Positions 21,227 to 32,207 of a stretch of DNA of 64,000 nt are shown here, in pieces. Every line of letters begins with the position of its first letter. Position 1 is the stretch's first letter. The notes under the pieces were generated by a model. That model did no database searches, had not been told where the DNA came from, and was given only the letters and a program-made list of their open reading frames with translations. This DNA is from Fistulifera solaris. Taxonomy: Eukaryota > Bacillariophyta > Bacillariophyceae > Naviculales > Stauroneidaceae. The translations under genes and the position numbers were made by a program. The DNA is taken from contig AP026172.1 of NCBI GenBank assembly GCA_030295235.1, positions 744,001-808,000 of the forward strand. The letters run 5' to 3'.

Positions 21227-22584
21227 CTACGCAGTTCCTAAGCAAAACACACGTCTATGTCGCGCTTCAATAGAATGATCTCCATTTTTATCTAGAAGAA
21301 ACCGTATAAGACTATCCGAAAAATGAAAGCAAAGGTGAGATCCTGGATTAAGCATTAACGAGACAATGCGCAACCGCTTACACAGAATAAATGTCTCGTA
21401 ACCGACCACCATCAGATGCCAGCGTAAATCAAGACTCGCCGAAACCGCAGCGGGCTGAAAGATTCGCAAGACGAATAAGAGCAGTCCATCGGCGAATGCC
21501 TGAGCCTTCCAAATCATTTTGCATTTAATGGTACCACTACCGTCACTTCCGTATCGAATCAACACCGCCGATGAAAACTTGTAGAGACAAAGAATGAGCA
21601 AATGGAGCGCGGCGAATTGGGACATGAATTTATCACCGATGTACAGTGGGGCTTGCAGACCTTGGTCGAAATCTTCCGGACTGCCCGGGGGAGGCGAATG
21701 CAGAAAGGCGTTGGTCCATTCCAAATATATATCATCTCGGGGAATGAGGCTTAGAATGAAACCCGGCAAAAAGAGGTCACGTAGAGCGATAATGGCGACA
21801 GCGGTCGATGAGATTAGAATCGTTCGAGAAACGATGTTGCTGGTCCATGAGTTTGGCGTTTTTCCTTCGGGCATGGCAACAGCGTGACCTTTCTTGGTCG
21901 ATTTCGATAGCAATAAATAGGCAGCGATCGTGGTACTCTCCAAGCCGAGTAGTGCAAGAAAGACCCGAGGCAACTCCGTCGCTCCGTTGGACGACAAAAC
22001 ATCCCAGTACATGGAATAAAATAGACCAATGGCAACATTTCCAACAAACGCCACCGTCAATAACGGACGAAAATGACCACAGACCCACTGGGCCCCCATG
22101 GGATGCAACAACAGCGGAATCAACTTTTGCAAATGAACGCCAACGGCCGCCGCGCCGGCCACTTTCCGTACAAAAAAGCCTCCCATATTGTTTTGATCGG
22201 TCGAAATTTTCATGACCGCACTAAATCCTCCCTGTGTAGATCTCCAACCTCGAGAATCATTGTACCAGTCGGTGGATTTGGTGAAGATCTGTGTGCACAA
22301 TGATGAGAGTTTTGTCACAAAACGAGGCGTTTCTCGTCAGAGGAATCGACACAAGCGAAAACGTCACTTACTAGCATAGCTTCATCCCAAGACCCACCTA
22401 TATTCCGTCCCGTGGTTAGCAAGTCTCTTAAAGCAAACACTAATAGTCCCAATGAGCAAATCAGTACGATTAAACACAAGGGAAGTGGGGGAAGATGATC
22501 CGATATGACCACGGTCGAGGAGCCGGAATTATCTTTCACGACAGGTTCCGTAGCTTTCTTCGTTTCCTGTGTTGTAGCTTCCAT
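21227..22584 (-). CDS. Multi-pass membrane protein, unrecognised
   Basis: The start is the ATG at 22584. Exon 1 ends at 22373; the intron at 22289-22372 (84 nt, GTAAGT...ACACAG) joins SWDEAML to IFTKSTDWYND in frame. The protein is about 420 residues with some seven to nine hydrophobic segments, for example LCLIVLICSLGLLVFAL near the N-terminus, PLLTVAFVGNVAIGLFY, TILISSTAVAIIALRDLFLPGF and FAALHLLILCLYKFSSAVL. The N-terminus is hydrophilic and lacks a signal peptide. I do not recognise the family; it is probably confined to stramenopiles. The frame is uninterrupted apart from the intron. Confidence 0.65.
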
Positions 22585-23359
22585 GGTCTTTCTTTCGATT
22601 CTGAATTTGAAGGGATATTATGAAGCAACAAAATGGAAAAAGACTTCGGAATTGATCGATCTGTATCAGTCGATCGGGTAGCATGGTTGTCATTTTTTTT
22701 CGAGCAATCAAAATCTGTCAGTCACGAATATTCATCCTCGTATTTGAGTCCACAGTCCAGAGTCCAGAGTGTTCAGCCAGCTTTCCATTGAACTGTTTAC
22801 GCCATAGACAGCAAACGGTTGATGTTGTTCCATCCGGTGAACGGAACACAGCCGTTTCGACTCTCCCAATTCAGTAGGATCGCTTCTGGCCAATGGATAC
22901 CCTTCGTAATCGGTTTCACCGTGAATAGAAAGGAATGGATGATGTCATTCTTTGGTTTCTGAAACATTCTACAACAAAGTTCTATAGAGCGTAGCTCACT
23001 ATCTTGTTGAAAGTACATTGGTTCATGTTTCGCTTCCACTCGAAATGATCGTTTACAAAAGGATGTGGCCACGTGGTCGATCGGCCAAAGGAGTCTATGT
23101 TCCGCCGCAGTAGCTTTTCTACGGGACTTCACGTTGGGCCAAGAACTCGTTCATTCCTTCGTCATCACCACCGCAAGAAGTGCAAATTCGCAAGCTGCAT
23201 ATGCTCCCATCGGGGTTGCTGCTTTCTTGAACGCTGAAAGTACTACTAGCAACAGCAAATCATCTTTTATTCCTCTTCTTCTCATAAATACTTAGACACG
23301 AACAATCGTAACATTGTAACAAACCATCCTAGTCAACAACAAAAAGACAACAAAAAACC
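22585..23359. other. Intergenic between divergent membrane-protein and bHLH-PAS genes
   Basis: This is a 775-nt shared upstream region. A 111-codon antisense frame at 22797-23132 overlaps a plus frame at 23065-23295; neither shows recognisable features, so neither was called. Confidence 0.5.
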
Positions 23360-24920
23360 ATGACGAAACCACCAACGGAAGAAGCGCACGATGAAGAGGG
23401 CGTTCGTATTCCTCCCAATCTGATGAAGTCACTCCGGCGGAGTAAGGAAAGCATGGGCAGTGGGAGTTCCAGCGGTGGGAACAATTCCGAGGATTCGGCT
23501 CTAGTCAGCATAGGAAATCCGTTCGGCTTGAACTTTGACAGCGACAGCAATAATGCTGGACAAAACAGTGAGCAAACTAGTGAAGACGATGGGGAGACAA
23601 GGAACCGCCAGCCGGAGACGAACCCCTTTTGAAACCCTCGTGTCTCAAGACTCCCCCCTTCTACGAGTCTCGTAGGTGAAGCCGCCAGTCTCAAAGCTAT
23701 TGCCGCTTCGTCGTACCCGAGCAACGAAACGGCGAGAGACACGGAGAACAACAATGAGCTCAAGCGCAAAGCCCCCTTGGACGATGAAAGTGATGGCTAC
23801 GATTCGGATGAAGAACAAGGTGGCGTCAAGGCCAGCACGTCCTGTGCAAGTAGTGAAGGGAGTCCGAAACGTAAAAAGAATAAAGGCGACAGTAGTAAGC
23901 GGAAAGAACGCAACGCGCGGGAAAAGAACGCAGTTTCCGGATCGCGAAAAAAATCAACGAGCTTCGTGATTTATTGTCGACCGGAGGAGTCATTGTTCCG
24001 AAAGGCACCAAGAGTTCAGTCCTAACAGAAGCGGCTAGCTACATTCGTACCCTTCAGCAACATCAATATCGAGCCGAAATGTACGTGTGGAATTGTGTCG
24101 TTGGTAGTTTCCCTCCTTGTTCCGCTTCTCTCACGATTTGTGTTTCTTCGCAGTGACCGACAACAGTTAATTCAACAGATGCAAATGATTGGTGGCGGGG
24201 CACACGGGCCTCAAGCCGCCGCAGCGATTCGCCAATTGGCCGCACAAAACGGGGTCTGGTCGTTGGGTAATTTCGGTGGAGTTCCCCCGAAGCCTACCAT
24301 GTACCCCTCGGAGCCCAAGAGCTCCGATGCATCGAGTGGTTTCCTCCAAGCGAATCAACTAGAACCTTTAGATTACCGATTCTTTTCAATTCCTGTGGAA
24401 TTGGAATGGTAAGTGTTATTCTTTTGTGCTGTGATGATATATAAATGACTTGTCACTTAAAGTTGTCGAATGTTTCGTACAGGCTATCGCATCGATGGGC
24501 GGAGCTTTCATTGACTGCAACCAACTCTTTACACAATTGACCGAATACACGAAGCAAGACTTGAGCTCTTTGACAATTTTCAACCTCACCGCCCGTCAGG
24601 ACTTGCAAAAAGCATTTGATCAAATAAGTCTGCTGATTTCGCCTCCCATGAAATTGTCAAAAGAGTCTCCGCCAGCAAATGTTGTCGTGAGAGGATCCTT
24701 CAAGAATCGACCGGACCTCGGGCTCAGTGTTTCTTTAGTAAAAGGTGATGATGGAATTGCTAAATGTTTTTGCGTTACGTTGATCAAGAACCCAACCTCG
24801 CCACATGAGTCCAACCCGGTTCCTGTTTCGTTTGAAGCGGTGCAAGCGCCTATTCTGCAAGCACCACCCAAAGATGGATCTTTAGGTCTAAGTGGCGCAC
24901 CTGCATTCACTTCGGGATAA
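23360..24920 (+). CDS. RITMO1: bHLH-PAS transcription factor, RITMO1-like
   Basis: A nuclear regulator with an acidic, Ser-rich N-terminus and a basic helix-loop-helix domain near 23890-24080 (KRKERNAREKN basic region, then INELRDLL, VPKGTKSSVLTEAASYIRTLQQHQYR). A linker QMQMIGGGAHGPQAAAAIRQ and GVWSLGNFGGVPPK follows, then a single PAS domain from 24483 (AIASMGGAFIDCNQLF, TIFNLTARQDLQKAF). This is the domain order and linker of diatom bHLH1a/RITMO1, a pacemaker of diel rhythm in Phaeodactylum. Introns: 24081-24153 (73 nt) and 24409-24482 (74 nt). Frame offsets near 23932 and 24373 each look like one missing base, because the bHLH and PAS consensus resumes directly. A further interruption near 23632, in the non-conserved N-terminal part, is unexplained. 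Orthology to RITMO1 rather than a paralogue is not proven. Confidence 0.82.
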
Positions 24921-25007
24921 AAGCTATATTGTATTGTATGGTCGATGCGAGAAATAATATACATGATTTTTAAGGCCGCCTACATAAATAACTGACTTAG
25001 TTATAAT

Positions 25008-25515
25008 CTATATTCTATCCTCCATTTCAAATTTGGATGGATTCATTCCAATGTGCATCATAAGTTGATCCAGTTTGTCATGGACGGCCATACTCCGTAC
25101 GATTATTTGCTCCGCCAGAATCGCCTGTGCCGCATCTCCTCGATCCTGGATTCGCTCTTTCATGCATTGCAGCAACAAATCGGCCTTCTCATCATCACAT
25201 CCCCAACCCGTCATGATCGTGCCTAAATTGGAATCAAAACAAACGAAACAACAGCATGTATTCTTTTCAACGGTTCCCATTTCTCCGTTAGGACGGATCG
25301 AAACTCGAGATCCGCAGAGCGTTTGGTCCCTCCGCGTCGCCTCCTCGGCGTCCAAAATTAATGCTGGGGTAACACCGTGAGTTGACTGAATCCAGTTCGA
25401 ACTATTTTTTTGGGAGAATACTACGTACTGGTTTGCAGGGGGCAAAAACCGCAGTGAACAAAAGGGCACGACAACACCCAACAACAAGGATGAATGGATG
25501 CATCGAATTCTTCAT
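25008..25515 (-). CDS. Small protein with plastid-type leader, unrecognised
   Basis: From the ATG at 25515 the first segment reads MKNSMHPFILVVGCCRALLF followed by TAVFAPCKPVRS, a signal peptide plus ASAFAP-like site. An A-run frame offset near 25405 leads into the main frame, which contains STHGVTPALILDAEEATRRDQ, a Cys cluster (NTCCCFVCFDS) and a helical C-terminus (ADLLLQCMKERIQDRGDAAQAILAEQ). The mature part is about 140 residues. No family is recognised. Without the offset, the main frame lacks an ATG for most of its length, which is why I join the two. Confidence 0.45.
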
Positions 25516-25840
25516 TTTCCAAAGGAATTTTATCACTCCTTCTTGACATCTTTTCTTCACTTCAGGCTTGTATTTACAACTATTACAGCAGCGGAAATGA
25601 GGTTCTCAATAGGTTTGAAAAGAGAAAAAGAAGATTACTCCGTTTTTTACTAGGGTACTAGTATCAGCGCGTCACATTATTTTTTTCTTGTCGAATTCGT
25701 GACTGAAATGCAGCTGGATCATTATTATTTTGTCACTACGTAATAATTTATCACGGACTAGAGGATTTGCTTTTCTCTTAAGCGGTCTCAAAGTAACAAG
25801 TAAATAGCTTATTATATAGACTTCGGTTTCAGCGACCCTT
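25516..25840. other. Intergenic, no gene seen
   Basis: This is an A/T-rich spacer between the 3' end of the ERO1-like gene and the 5' end of the small plastid-type gene; both are on the minus strand. Nothing was recognised. Confidence 0.5.
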
Positions 25841-27066
25841 TCATTGCATTTGCTGACAATACTGGATGGCCCTCGAGCATTTATGTAACGTCGTGACGAG
25901 CGCGGAGAGCTCCACACGTTTCACCTGTTCCGGATCGAGCCCTCGGCCGGTGGGTCCCACCAAAATCTGCAGAGCCGTCGTAAGACCCAGAATCGATATT
26001 TTGCCGTGTAAACGACACTTGTTGCATTGCACACAATTCATGATGCGGAGCAGTTCTCTACTTCGCATCCTAGCTTCCCAAAGATTCTGACTCGAAGCGC
26101 CATCTTGAGTAGCATGATCCTGTAGTCGCTTCGCCGCTAAAGCCACAGAAGCGTCGTTTAGTAAAGGAGAATTGAAAATATTCTTCAGCTCTTCACTAGC
26201 ATCTGACTCAATACTTCCGTTGCTACAATCGCTTAACAATCGCGCCTTGGCCCGAGACACGGCCGTGAGCAACAACATGAAGCAGAAATACAGATTCTCT
26301 ATAGCTCGCGGTGTTTCACCATTGGCACTGAGTCGTCGCGTGAATTCTTTTTTCAAATCTACTTGGATGGCCTCGCCCTCGTCCATCTTTTCCTGGACAC
26401 CCCGCAGTACTTGTGCGGAAATCATGGAATGAAGACCCGATACGGCCTTGTTAAAATCAGCTTTCCAGTGCTCGTCATCGTAATCATAGTCCTGAAAGCA
26501 AATGCGATCGTGTATAAACTTCCAAATCTCAGACCCGTCATATTCGGTGTACCCTTCAGGGAACGCTTCTAAATCATAATAGTCATCCGAGGGCATATCC
26601 CAACGAGTCCATCCGTCTAAATCAAACGCATGCTCCCGACGATCAACCTCTCGTATACGCGAAGACACCTAAAGAGAAAATTGCGGTAAACGAGGGGAAG
26701 TTCCAAAAACCCACAAAAGGAACCACTTTTTCGTACCTCTTCTTCCTCGGCGGGATAAATTTCGCAGCTTTCGGTATAGCATTCGAACAATTCTTGCGGC
26801 ATGTACTCGCAACTCGCTAGAATATCCACACTAAAGAAACGAAACGAAGGTTTTTCTCGAAGACTCTCGAGTTTATGAAATAATTCCTCATTGGACGCAT
26901 CGATCACTTGCATTCCGGGCACTAAATACTCATTCGAGGAGATCTTGGCGGACCATTTTTGTGTGCTTTTCGAGGAAAACTTTGGTACTACAAACCCTCG
27001 TCCTACATCAAGGATCGTGAGCAACAGGAAAGCCCCATTCACGTTCAACAATGTTTTGTGAACCAT
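25841..27066 (-). CDS. ERO1: ERO1-like thiol oxidase with plastid-type presequence
   Basis: ERO1 enzymes pass electrons from protein disulfide isomerase to oxygen through FAD. The active-site CxxCxxC lies in NCVQCNKCRLHGKISILGLTTALQIL, and the shuttle-cysteine part is CEYMPQELFECYTESC. FAD-region landmarks include WTRWDMP, EGYTEYDGSEIWKFIHDRIC, SGLHSMISAQ and ENLYFCFMLLLTAVSRA. The intron at 26669-26736 (68 nt, GTACGA...CTTTAG) joins YPAEEEE to VSSRIREVD. The ATG at 27066 gives a signal peptide (LNVNGAFLLLTILDVGRG) followed by FVVPKFSSKSTQK, a Phe at +1 and a Ser/Lys-rich stretch, which resembles the plastid or periplastid bipartite leader rather than a plain ER signal. The frame is uninterrupted. 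Confidence 0.85.
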
Positions 27067-27663
27067 AATGTCAAGTACTTTCAAGCGACGAGAACAGAAA
27101 ATTGTCGTGAATGAAAGTGCAAACAAGTTTTTCTACGGTTTATTGACTGCGGTGAATGGATTAACAAAAAAGCTTTCAGGAAAAGTTGATTATGTATTCG
27201 CAGCAACGTTACAGCTCGATTGGACTTAATTCGAGCAACATTAACAACCAGCAGAAGCGACATGTCGTCCGATCTTTCGGAAAGAGATGGCGACCGATAG
27301 AGATCGGCGAACATACGACGAACATTTGTTTGGAGTATCGTAGCGGCACAACAATGTACACAAGAAAAAAGTGTGTCAAAACGTGTTACTACGTACATAA
27401 TTCTATGGTGCTAGTCTGTTGGGAGTTGGGAACCTTTTTCAAGTAAATCCCAAATCGTAGTGGTTTTAGAATGTGAGAGACGAAGGTACTGAGGATTAGG
27501 ACATTTTATACCGCTGTGATGGTGGACAGCCCGACGTACGTCAAGAGCCAACAAAACGAAAGCCGTGTTGCAAGTTGCAACCGATTGCAGGTTGGAGGTA
27601 AATAATTACGACCGAACGACTCTTCCTTTAGTAAAACCTTGACTTGAAACACAATAAAGAAGA
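27067..27663. other. Intergenic between divergent ERO1-like and gamma-CA genes
   Basis: This is a shared upstream region of about 600 nt. Short frames on both strands show no recognisable features. Confidence 0.5.
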
Positions 27664-28738
27664 ATGAGCTCCTACGTCGCAAGGGCATCGTTAGGGCTAG
27701 CGAGCGCAATGCGAAAAGTCGGGTACGTTTTTGGGTTTGTCAATGTTTTACGAGCTCCAAAAGTTCCGCTTGTCTAATTGGCATCTGCTTCACAATTTTT
27801 ATAATATTCATTTTTTTTCATTCTGCTTCATGAATCATCATCATCCACCATCAACGGCTGTTCGTTATTTGACACGCATCTGACAGATCGGCACTCGATG
27901 GTGCCGGAAAAGGCATCGAGATTACCAAATACACGGAAAAACTCGTCCCTTCGACGCGGTTTGTGGCGGTGGATGGAATTGGCCCAACCGTTTCGGCGGA
28001 ATGTTTTGTTGCGCCTTCAGCTTCGGTCATCGGAAATGTCAGTATTGGGAAAGGATCAAGGTATGCGAAAATGAATAATAATAAAATGCAGTATTGATTG
28101 TTGGAAACGAGCTCGTTCCCCTCACCTAAAACGATTGTGTTTCTAGTATTTGGTACGGAGCGACGATCCGCGGTGATGTAAATGAAGTGACAATTGGTGA
28201 TCGTACTAGCATCGGTGACAGATCGGTCGTCCATGTAGCGAAAATTCAAGGTGACTTTCCCACCCACATTGGCAATGGAGTCACCATCGGATCGGGAGCT
28301 TTGGTACATGCCGCCACACTGAAAGATGGCTGTGTCATCGGCGAAGCGGCACAAGTGATGGATGGTGCTGTCGTGGAAGAGAAAGCCTTTGTAGCTCCAG
28401 CTTCGGTGGTGACACCGGGAACCAAAATATCCGCCGGTGAACTCTGGGCGGGGGTTCCGGCCAAAAAGGTACGAGCGTTAACGGAAGCCGAACTGAGCAG
28501 TGCTGCTGAAGCGGTCCTACAGACTGCCATGTTGGCACAAGAACATGCGATTGAGAATGCCAAGGACTATAAGCAGATTATGGAAGAGGCAGAGTTAGCT
28601 GATATTGCTGAGCATTTGGACGAATCTTCGCCTCGCAAACCCATTAAAGACATCAACGATGTACTGGGACAAGGTCCTCCAGGTCGTATCTTCCGTTCTA
28701 CTTTGACGCACCCTTACGAAGCGGCCAAGAAAAATTAA
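27664..28738 (+). CDS. Gamma-carbonic-anhydrase-like subunit of mitochondrial complex I
   Basis: Three exons: 27664-27722, 27887-28060 and 28148-28738, with introns of 164 and 87 nt (GTACGT...GACAG; GTATGC...TTCTAG). The protein has about 270 residues. The left-handed beta-helix hexapeptides are clear from FVAPSASVIGNVSIG through SIWYGATIRGDVNEVTIG and VTPGTKISAGELWAGVPAKKV, and a C-terminal helix follows. Of the three zinc-ligand histidines, those in VVHVAK and LVHAAT are present, but the middle position reads GSGA where active members have GHSA, so this is likely a structural CA-like subunit. Family members form the spherical matrix domain of complex I. The N-terminus (SSYVARASLGLASAMRK) is a plausible mitochondrial leader. 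Confidence 0.9.
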
Positions 28739-29071
28739 CATTACTTTGTAAAGATATAGTTTGAAAGCATTTCATCGCCTTCCGAGCAGCAGTTGATTTA
28801 TTTCAAAATGAGATCTCCTCAAGAACAGCAGCCCGACTGAGATCGATACACCATTAAAGAAGCGCGCTTCTCTCACTGACGCTATTACTACGACACATGC
28901 AACCTAAGAAAGTCAAGTATTGCGCAAATAGTAAATGCGTGACTTTGTAATGATTAAAGATCCGAAAAGAGATCTATCCTAAAACAATCGAAACTTTTGA
29001 TCGACAACATTTTTTCGCAGTGCTATTCAGAAACAAAAGAAGCCAACGAATGCCGATTCATGGTGGCGCGT
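28739..29071. other. Intergenic between convergent genes, nothing seen
   Basis: This is an A/T-rich spacer between the stop codons of the gamma-CA-like gene and CKS. No feature was recognised. Confidence 0.5.
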
Positions 29072-29544
29072 CTATTTGCGCAAGCCGAACTGGTCTTTGT
29101 ATTCTTCTCGCGCCGCTTTAAGCAATTCTGGATCGACACGACCACTTTGCGGGTCCGTTCCCAAAGGACGACGAAATAAGAGAATGTGGGGTTCCGGACT
29201 AAGAAGAAAAATAAAGAGGTGAGCTAGATAACGTCCATTTTTGAATGAACCAGAATCACTGCAGAGACGTACCGATGAATCGCGTAATGTTGCCATCCAC
29301 GACTTTGTTGCACACCAATGCTTCTCCATTCCGATTCCGTCAGTAAGCGGCTTTTCGGTAATGTCTTTGCCAGCTCCTTGGGAAGAATCACATGCCTTAA
29401 TGAAAAAGCACAAATGGAACCGTCAGCAATGCGATTCATAAAAAGGCGACTTTTTGATAAAAAAATGAATTGTCTTCCTTACCGATATTCGTTGACTTCG
29501 TCAGCATATTTTTCACTATATTCAATACGAGATGCGCTGCTCAT
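29072..29544 (-). CDS. CKS1: Cyclin-dependent kinase regulatory subunit (CKS1/Suc1)
   Basis: Three small exons on the minus strand: 29544-29483, 29395-29273 and 29198-29072, with introns of 87 and 74 nt. The product starts MSSASRIEYSEKYADEVNEY and continues into RHVILPKELAKTLP, LLTESEWRSIGVQQSRGW and HYAIHRPEPHILLFRRPL. This is the full CKS consensus, including the beta-hinge HxPEPH and the phosphate-binding residues around RSIGVQQSRGW. CKS docks on CDKs and guides multisite phosphorylation in the cell cycle. The C-terminal tail (about 30 residues, Asp/Lys-rich) is longer than in yeast-independent minimal forms. Both junctions keep the frame exactly. Confidence 0.95.
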
Positions 29545-30306
29545 TGTAATGTTTTAATTGTTGGGGCCAAATCAAAGTTGCTTGGGTCTAGAACCTGATT
29601 GTCTTATCTTGATTTTTTATTATTTTTTATTTACAAGCGCCCAAACGCTCTTTTCAAAAAAGAAACACGAGGGTTTCGTGTTGACGATGCCGGGACGAGG
29701 TTTGCGCGCAATGCAACGACAACCCACAAGAAGACGTTTTTAATATTCTACTCTCGATTTTACTAGTTTCACTTTTAACTGCAAATCGTCATTAATGTTT
29801 TACCGGAAGAAGCTTATTTTTTTTACACATAGGTTGATCGATATTTTTAGTACCGTGTTATGCTTTCGTGATTAGTTGTGAATCGTGAATCATCCTCCAC
29901 GTACGAAACAGGAAGGCGCCGAAGCGTTTCACGGAACACCGCATGGCCTCTTTATCTTCAAGTGGAAGTTTCATAAGAAAAACGAATGATCAAAGGTACA
30001 GTAGTTAAAATTGTAAAGATGATTCTATCCTACTACTTCTTAATTCTACAGTCATTTCTTATTGTGTGCTCTTTATTATTGTATTTTTCGTAAACGGCAC
30101 TCATCGTTCGGTGTCTCTTGTTTCGCGGTTCAGCCTTTTCGTCGTCTTGCTTCGGAGCACCTGGCGGCGACCTGAAAACACTGGAAGCTGGAAGGACGCC
30201 TTGCCCTTTTATTCTTCCAGTTTGCATGGATTAGCAGTTTTTCAGAGATACCTTGCTTTTTAATCACCACACGGCATTCTCTTCCTTACATTGCGGTTTT
30301 GGAAGG
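29545..30306. other. Intergenic between divergent CKS and phosphatase genes
   Basis: This is a 760-nt A/T-rich shared upstream region. No coding or RNA feature was supported. Confidence 0.5.
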
Positions 30307-31461
30307 ATGAAGACGACGCTCCTAGTCTTGATCGATTGGGCCCAAGAGGATTTACTGCGACCGGTGTTGATTTTGCTGTGTGCCATGCTGCTGTTCAATC
30401 TTCCCACTTTACTTTACAAAGCTCGTCTCTTCATTCGAGCCATCTTATATTTTATCGGCTGCTGGGATAAGTCGTGGAGTAAGCCACAAGATCCTGGCTC
30501 TATTTTCGGGCCCCATTTAAGTCAAGGCCTTCCGGTCGAACGAAGAACTATTTACTTTGTTCGTCACGGAGAATCGACTTGGAATGATACTTTCAATAAA
30601 GGAAAACATCGTTCGACAGTGGTTTTCATTCTTGGATTTATTCCTGGTTTAATAAAGGCCCTTTTGCATGAGCTCTATCTGCTGTTGAGCGGCAAATTAG
30701 ACAGGTAAGGGCTGTTATTGTGAGATGTAGGGTTTGACCGTGTTATGAAGTCTCATACACACAATTTCATGTAATACAGTTGGTTCTATGACGCTCCTCT
30801 GTCGCCACTCGGTTTATCGCAAGTGGATGAGCTCCGATCCTTTCTGTTGGATACCAAGAATTTGACCGGCACCGATGCCGAGCATCTCAAAATTCTGCGC
30901 GCCGATCCCGGTGCTCCACGGTCCACTATTCTTTGCTCCAACTTGCGTCGTTCCATCTCCACATTGGTGGGAGGCTTTTCCGAACGCTTGACCCGTCGAC
31001 CCGAAGACAAGATTCTGTTGGTGACTGCTTTACAAGAAATCAGTCGCAATCCCGATACCTTGTCCATTACCCCGCCTCATTCACCCGTACACGCATCCTG
31101 GATGGAGAAGAGGAGTCCAATGTGTGATTATTCCCGATTGCTCAGCAGTCAAGTGGATGTGAGTTTGCATGTAGGAGACAAGCCCATCAATACGAATGGT
31201 TTGAAGCGTATGCTCGACTTTTGTGATTTCGTGTTTTCTCCCTCTGTGAAAGATGAATACATTATTGTGGGAGGACATTCCATCTGGTTCCGTTCCTTTT
31301 TTAATATGTTTTTACCCTTTAGTGTTCATCATGTCGCCAAGAACAAGAAGATTGTGAATGGTGGGATTGTGACGTTTGATCTGTTGAAAGCCGAGACGAA
31401 ACGCGGACCCAAATATATGGTCGATCCGAAAACAATCAAAGTGATTTACGGAGGATTTTAA
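30307..31461 (+). CDS. Membrane-anchored histidine phosphatase (phosphoglycerate-mutase-like)
   Basis: Two exons, 30307-30704 and 30780-31461; the 75-nt intron (GTAAGG...TACAG) joins GKLD to SWFYDAPLSPLG. The ATG at 30307 was chosen because the hydrophobic segments VLILLCAMLLFNLPTLLY and FIRAILYFIGCW follow it. The catalytic motif FVRHGESTWND carries the phosphohistidine; TILCSNLRRSISTLVGGF and the late GGHSIWFRSFF supply the second Arg and His of the histidine phosphatase fold. An insert between RHGES and the next core strand (about 30 residues, partly hydrophobic) is unusual. The substrate is unknown. Confidence 0.8.
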
Positions 31462-31642
31462 AGATAAGGGGAGAGAGTGCACGGTGTGTGTCCAGGCTTG
31501 TAGATACGAGGAGCTTTGACAATTTCTAATAAGATAATGATGGAAGAGAGTATGAATAAAAGGTTTGCTTTCTATTACTCCGTCCGTATTATATTCATTG
31601 CAAATGTAAAATTCAATATACGCTCGCTACTCTGTCTGTTCG

Positions 31643-32146
31643 TTATCGCGATTTCCATTGCTCTGCTTTATTATTATTGCTGTCGTGTTCGTTCAACCAG
31701 TGCCCACCATGAGCATCACTCAACCCACCATGATCGTTGCGAATCGTTCGTTCTAATGTTTGTCTTCGAAACAATCGATTCCGTTCTTTCCCTTGCTCAA
31801 TTTCTTTCATTCTCTTTTGTTCATAATTTTCGGGCGGTGGTACGGCTCCCAATTGAAAAATGGGATGCAATTTGTGCACTTCGTTTTTGCCCGTCACCGT
31901 GGCCATGAAGAAGGAACCACTCGTGATGCCCAACAAGACCGACAAAAATAAAGTATTTCGGTTCAATGGCACCGACCACCACTGTCGTTGATGACCGAAT
32001 CGCGCGACACTGTGTCCCATGACGCCCAGCAACGCCCCTAATCCCATCCCCTGGAAGGCATTCGTCCAAATATCACGTCGGACATCGGCGACAGTCCGAA
32101 TGTCATCGTTCGACATGGTAGAGGGAGGAGTGAATGCGCGGGACAT
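31643..32146 (-). CDS. Small two-pass membrane protein, unrecognised
   Basis: The protein has 167 residues from the ATG at 32146 (a second Met ten codons on is also possible). Two hydrophobic segments, AFQGMGLGALLGVMGHSVA and FLSVLLGITSGSFFMATV, are joined by a basic loop with QWWSVPLNR. The C-terminal half is polar, with MKEIEQGKERNRLFRRQTLE. The layout suggests a small organellar membrane protein; the family is not recognised. A TTG trinucleotide array begins 7 nt upstream of the start codon, so it lies in the leader or promoter. Confidence 0.6.
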   Translation of the reverse strand: MSRAFTPPSTMSNDDIRTVADVRRDIWTNAFQGMGLGALLGVMGHSVARFGHQRQWWSVPLNRNTLFLSVLLGITSGSFFMATVTGKNEVHKLHPIFQLGAVPPPENYEQKRMKEIEQGKERNRLFRRQTLERTIRNDHGGLSDAHGGHWLNEHDSNNNKAEQWKSR

Positions 32147-32152
32147 ACTTTC

Positions 32153-32207
<55 letters not shown>
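32153..32207. repeat. (TTG)n trinucleotide array
   Basis: About 18 uninterrupted TTG units lie directly upstream of the start codon of the two-pass membrane protein. Read on the minus strand they are CAA units in the 5' leader. Long open frames across the array on either strand come from its composition only. Confidence 0.9.

Noticed and set aside
22797-23132. 111-codon minus-strand frame before the bHLH-PAS gene
   Set aside because: No domain, signal or repeat; it lies in a shared promoter region.
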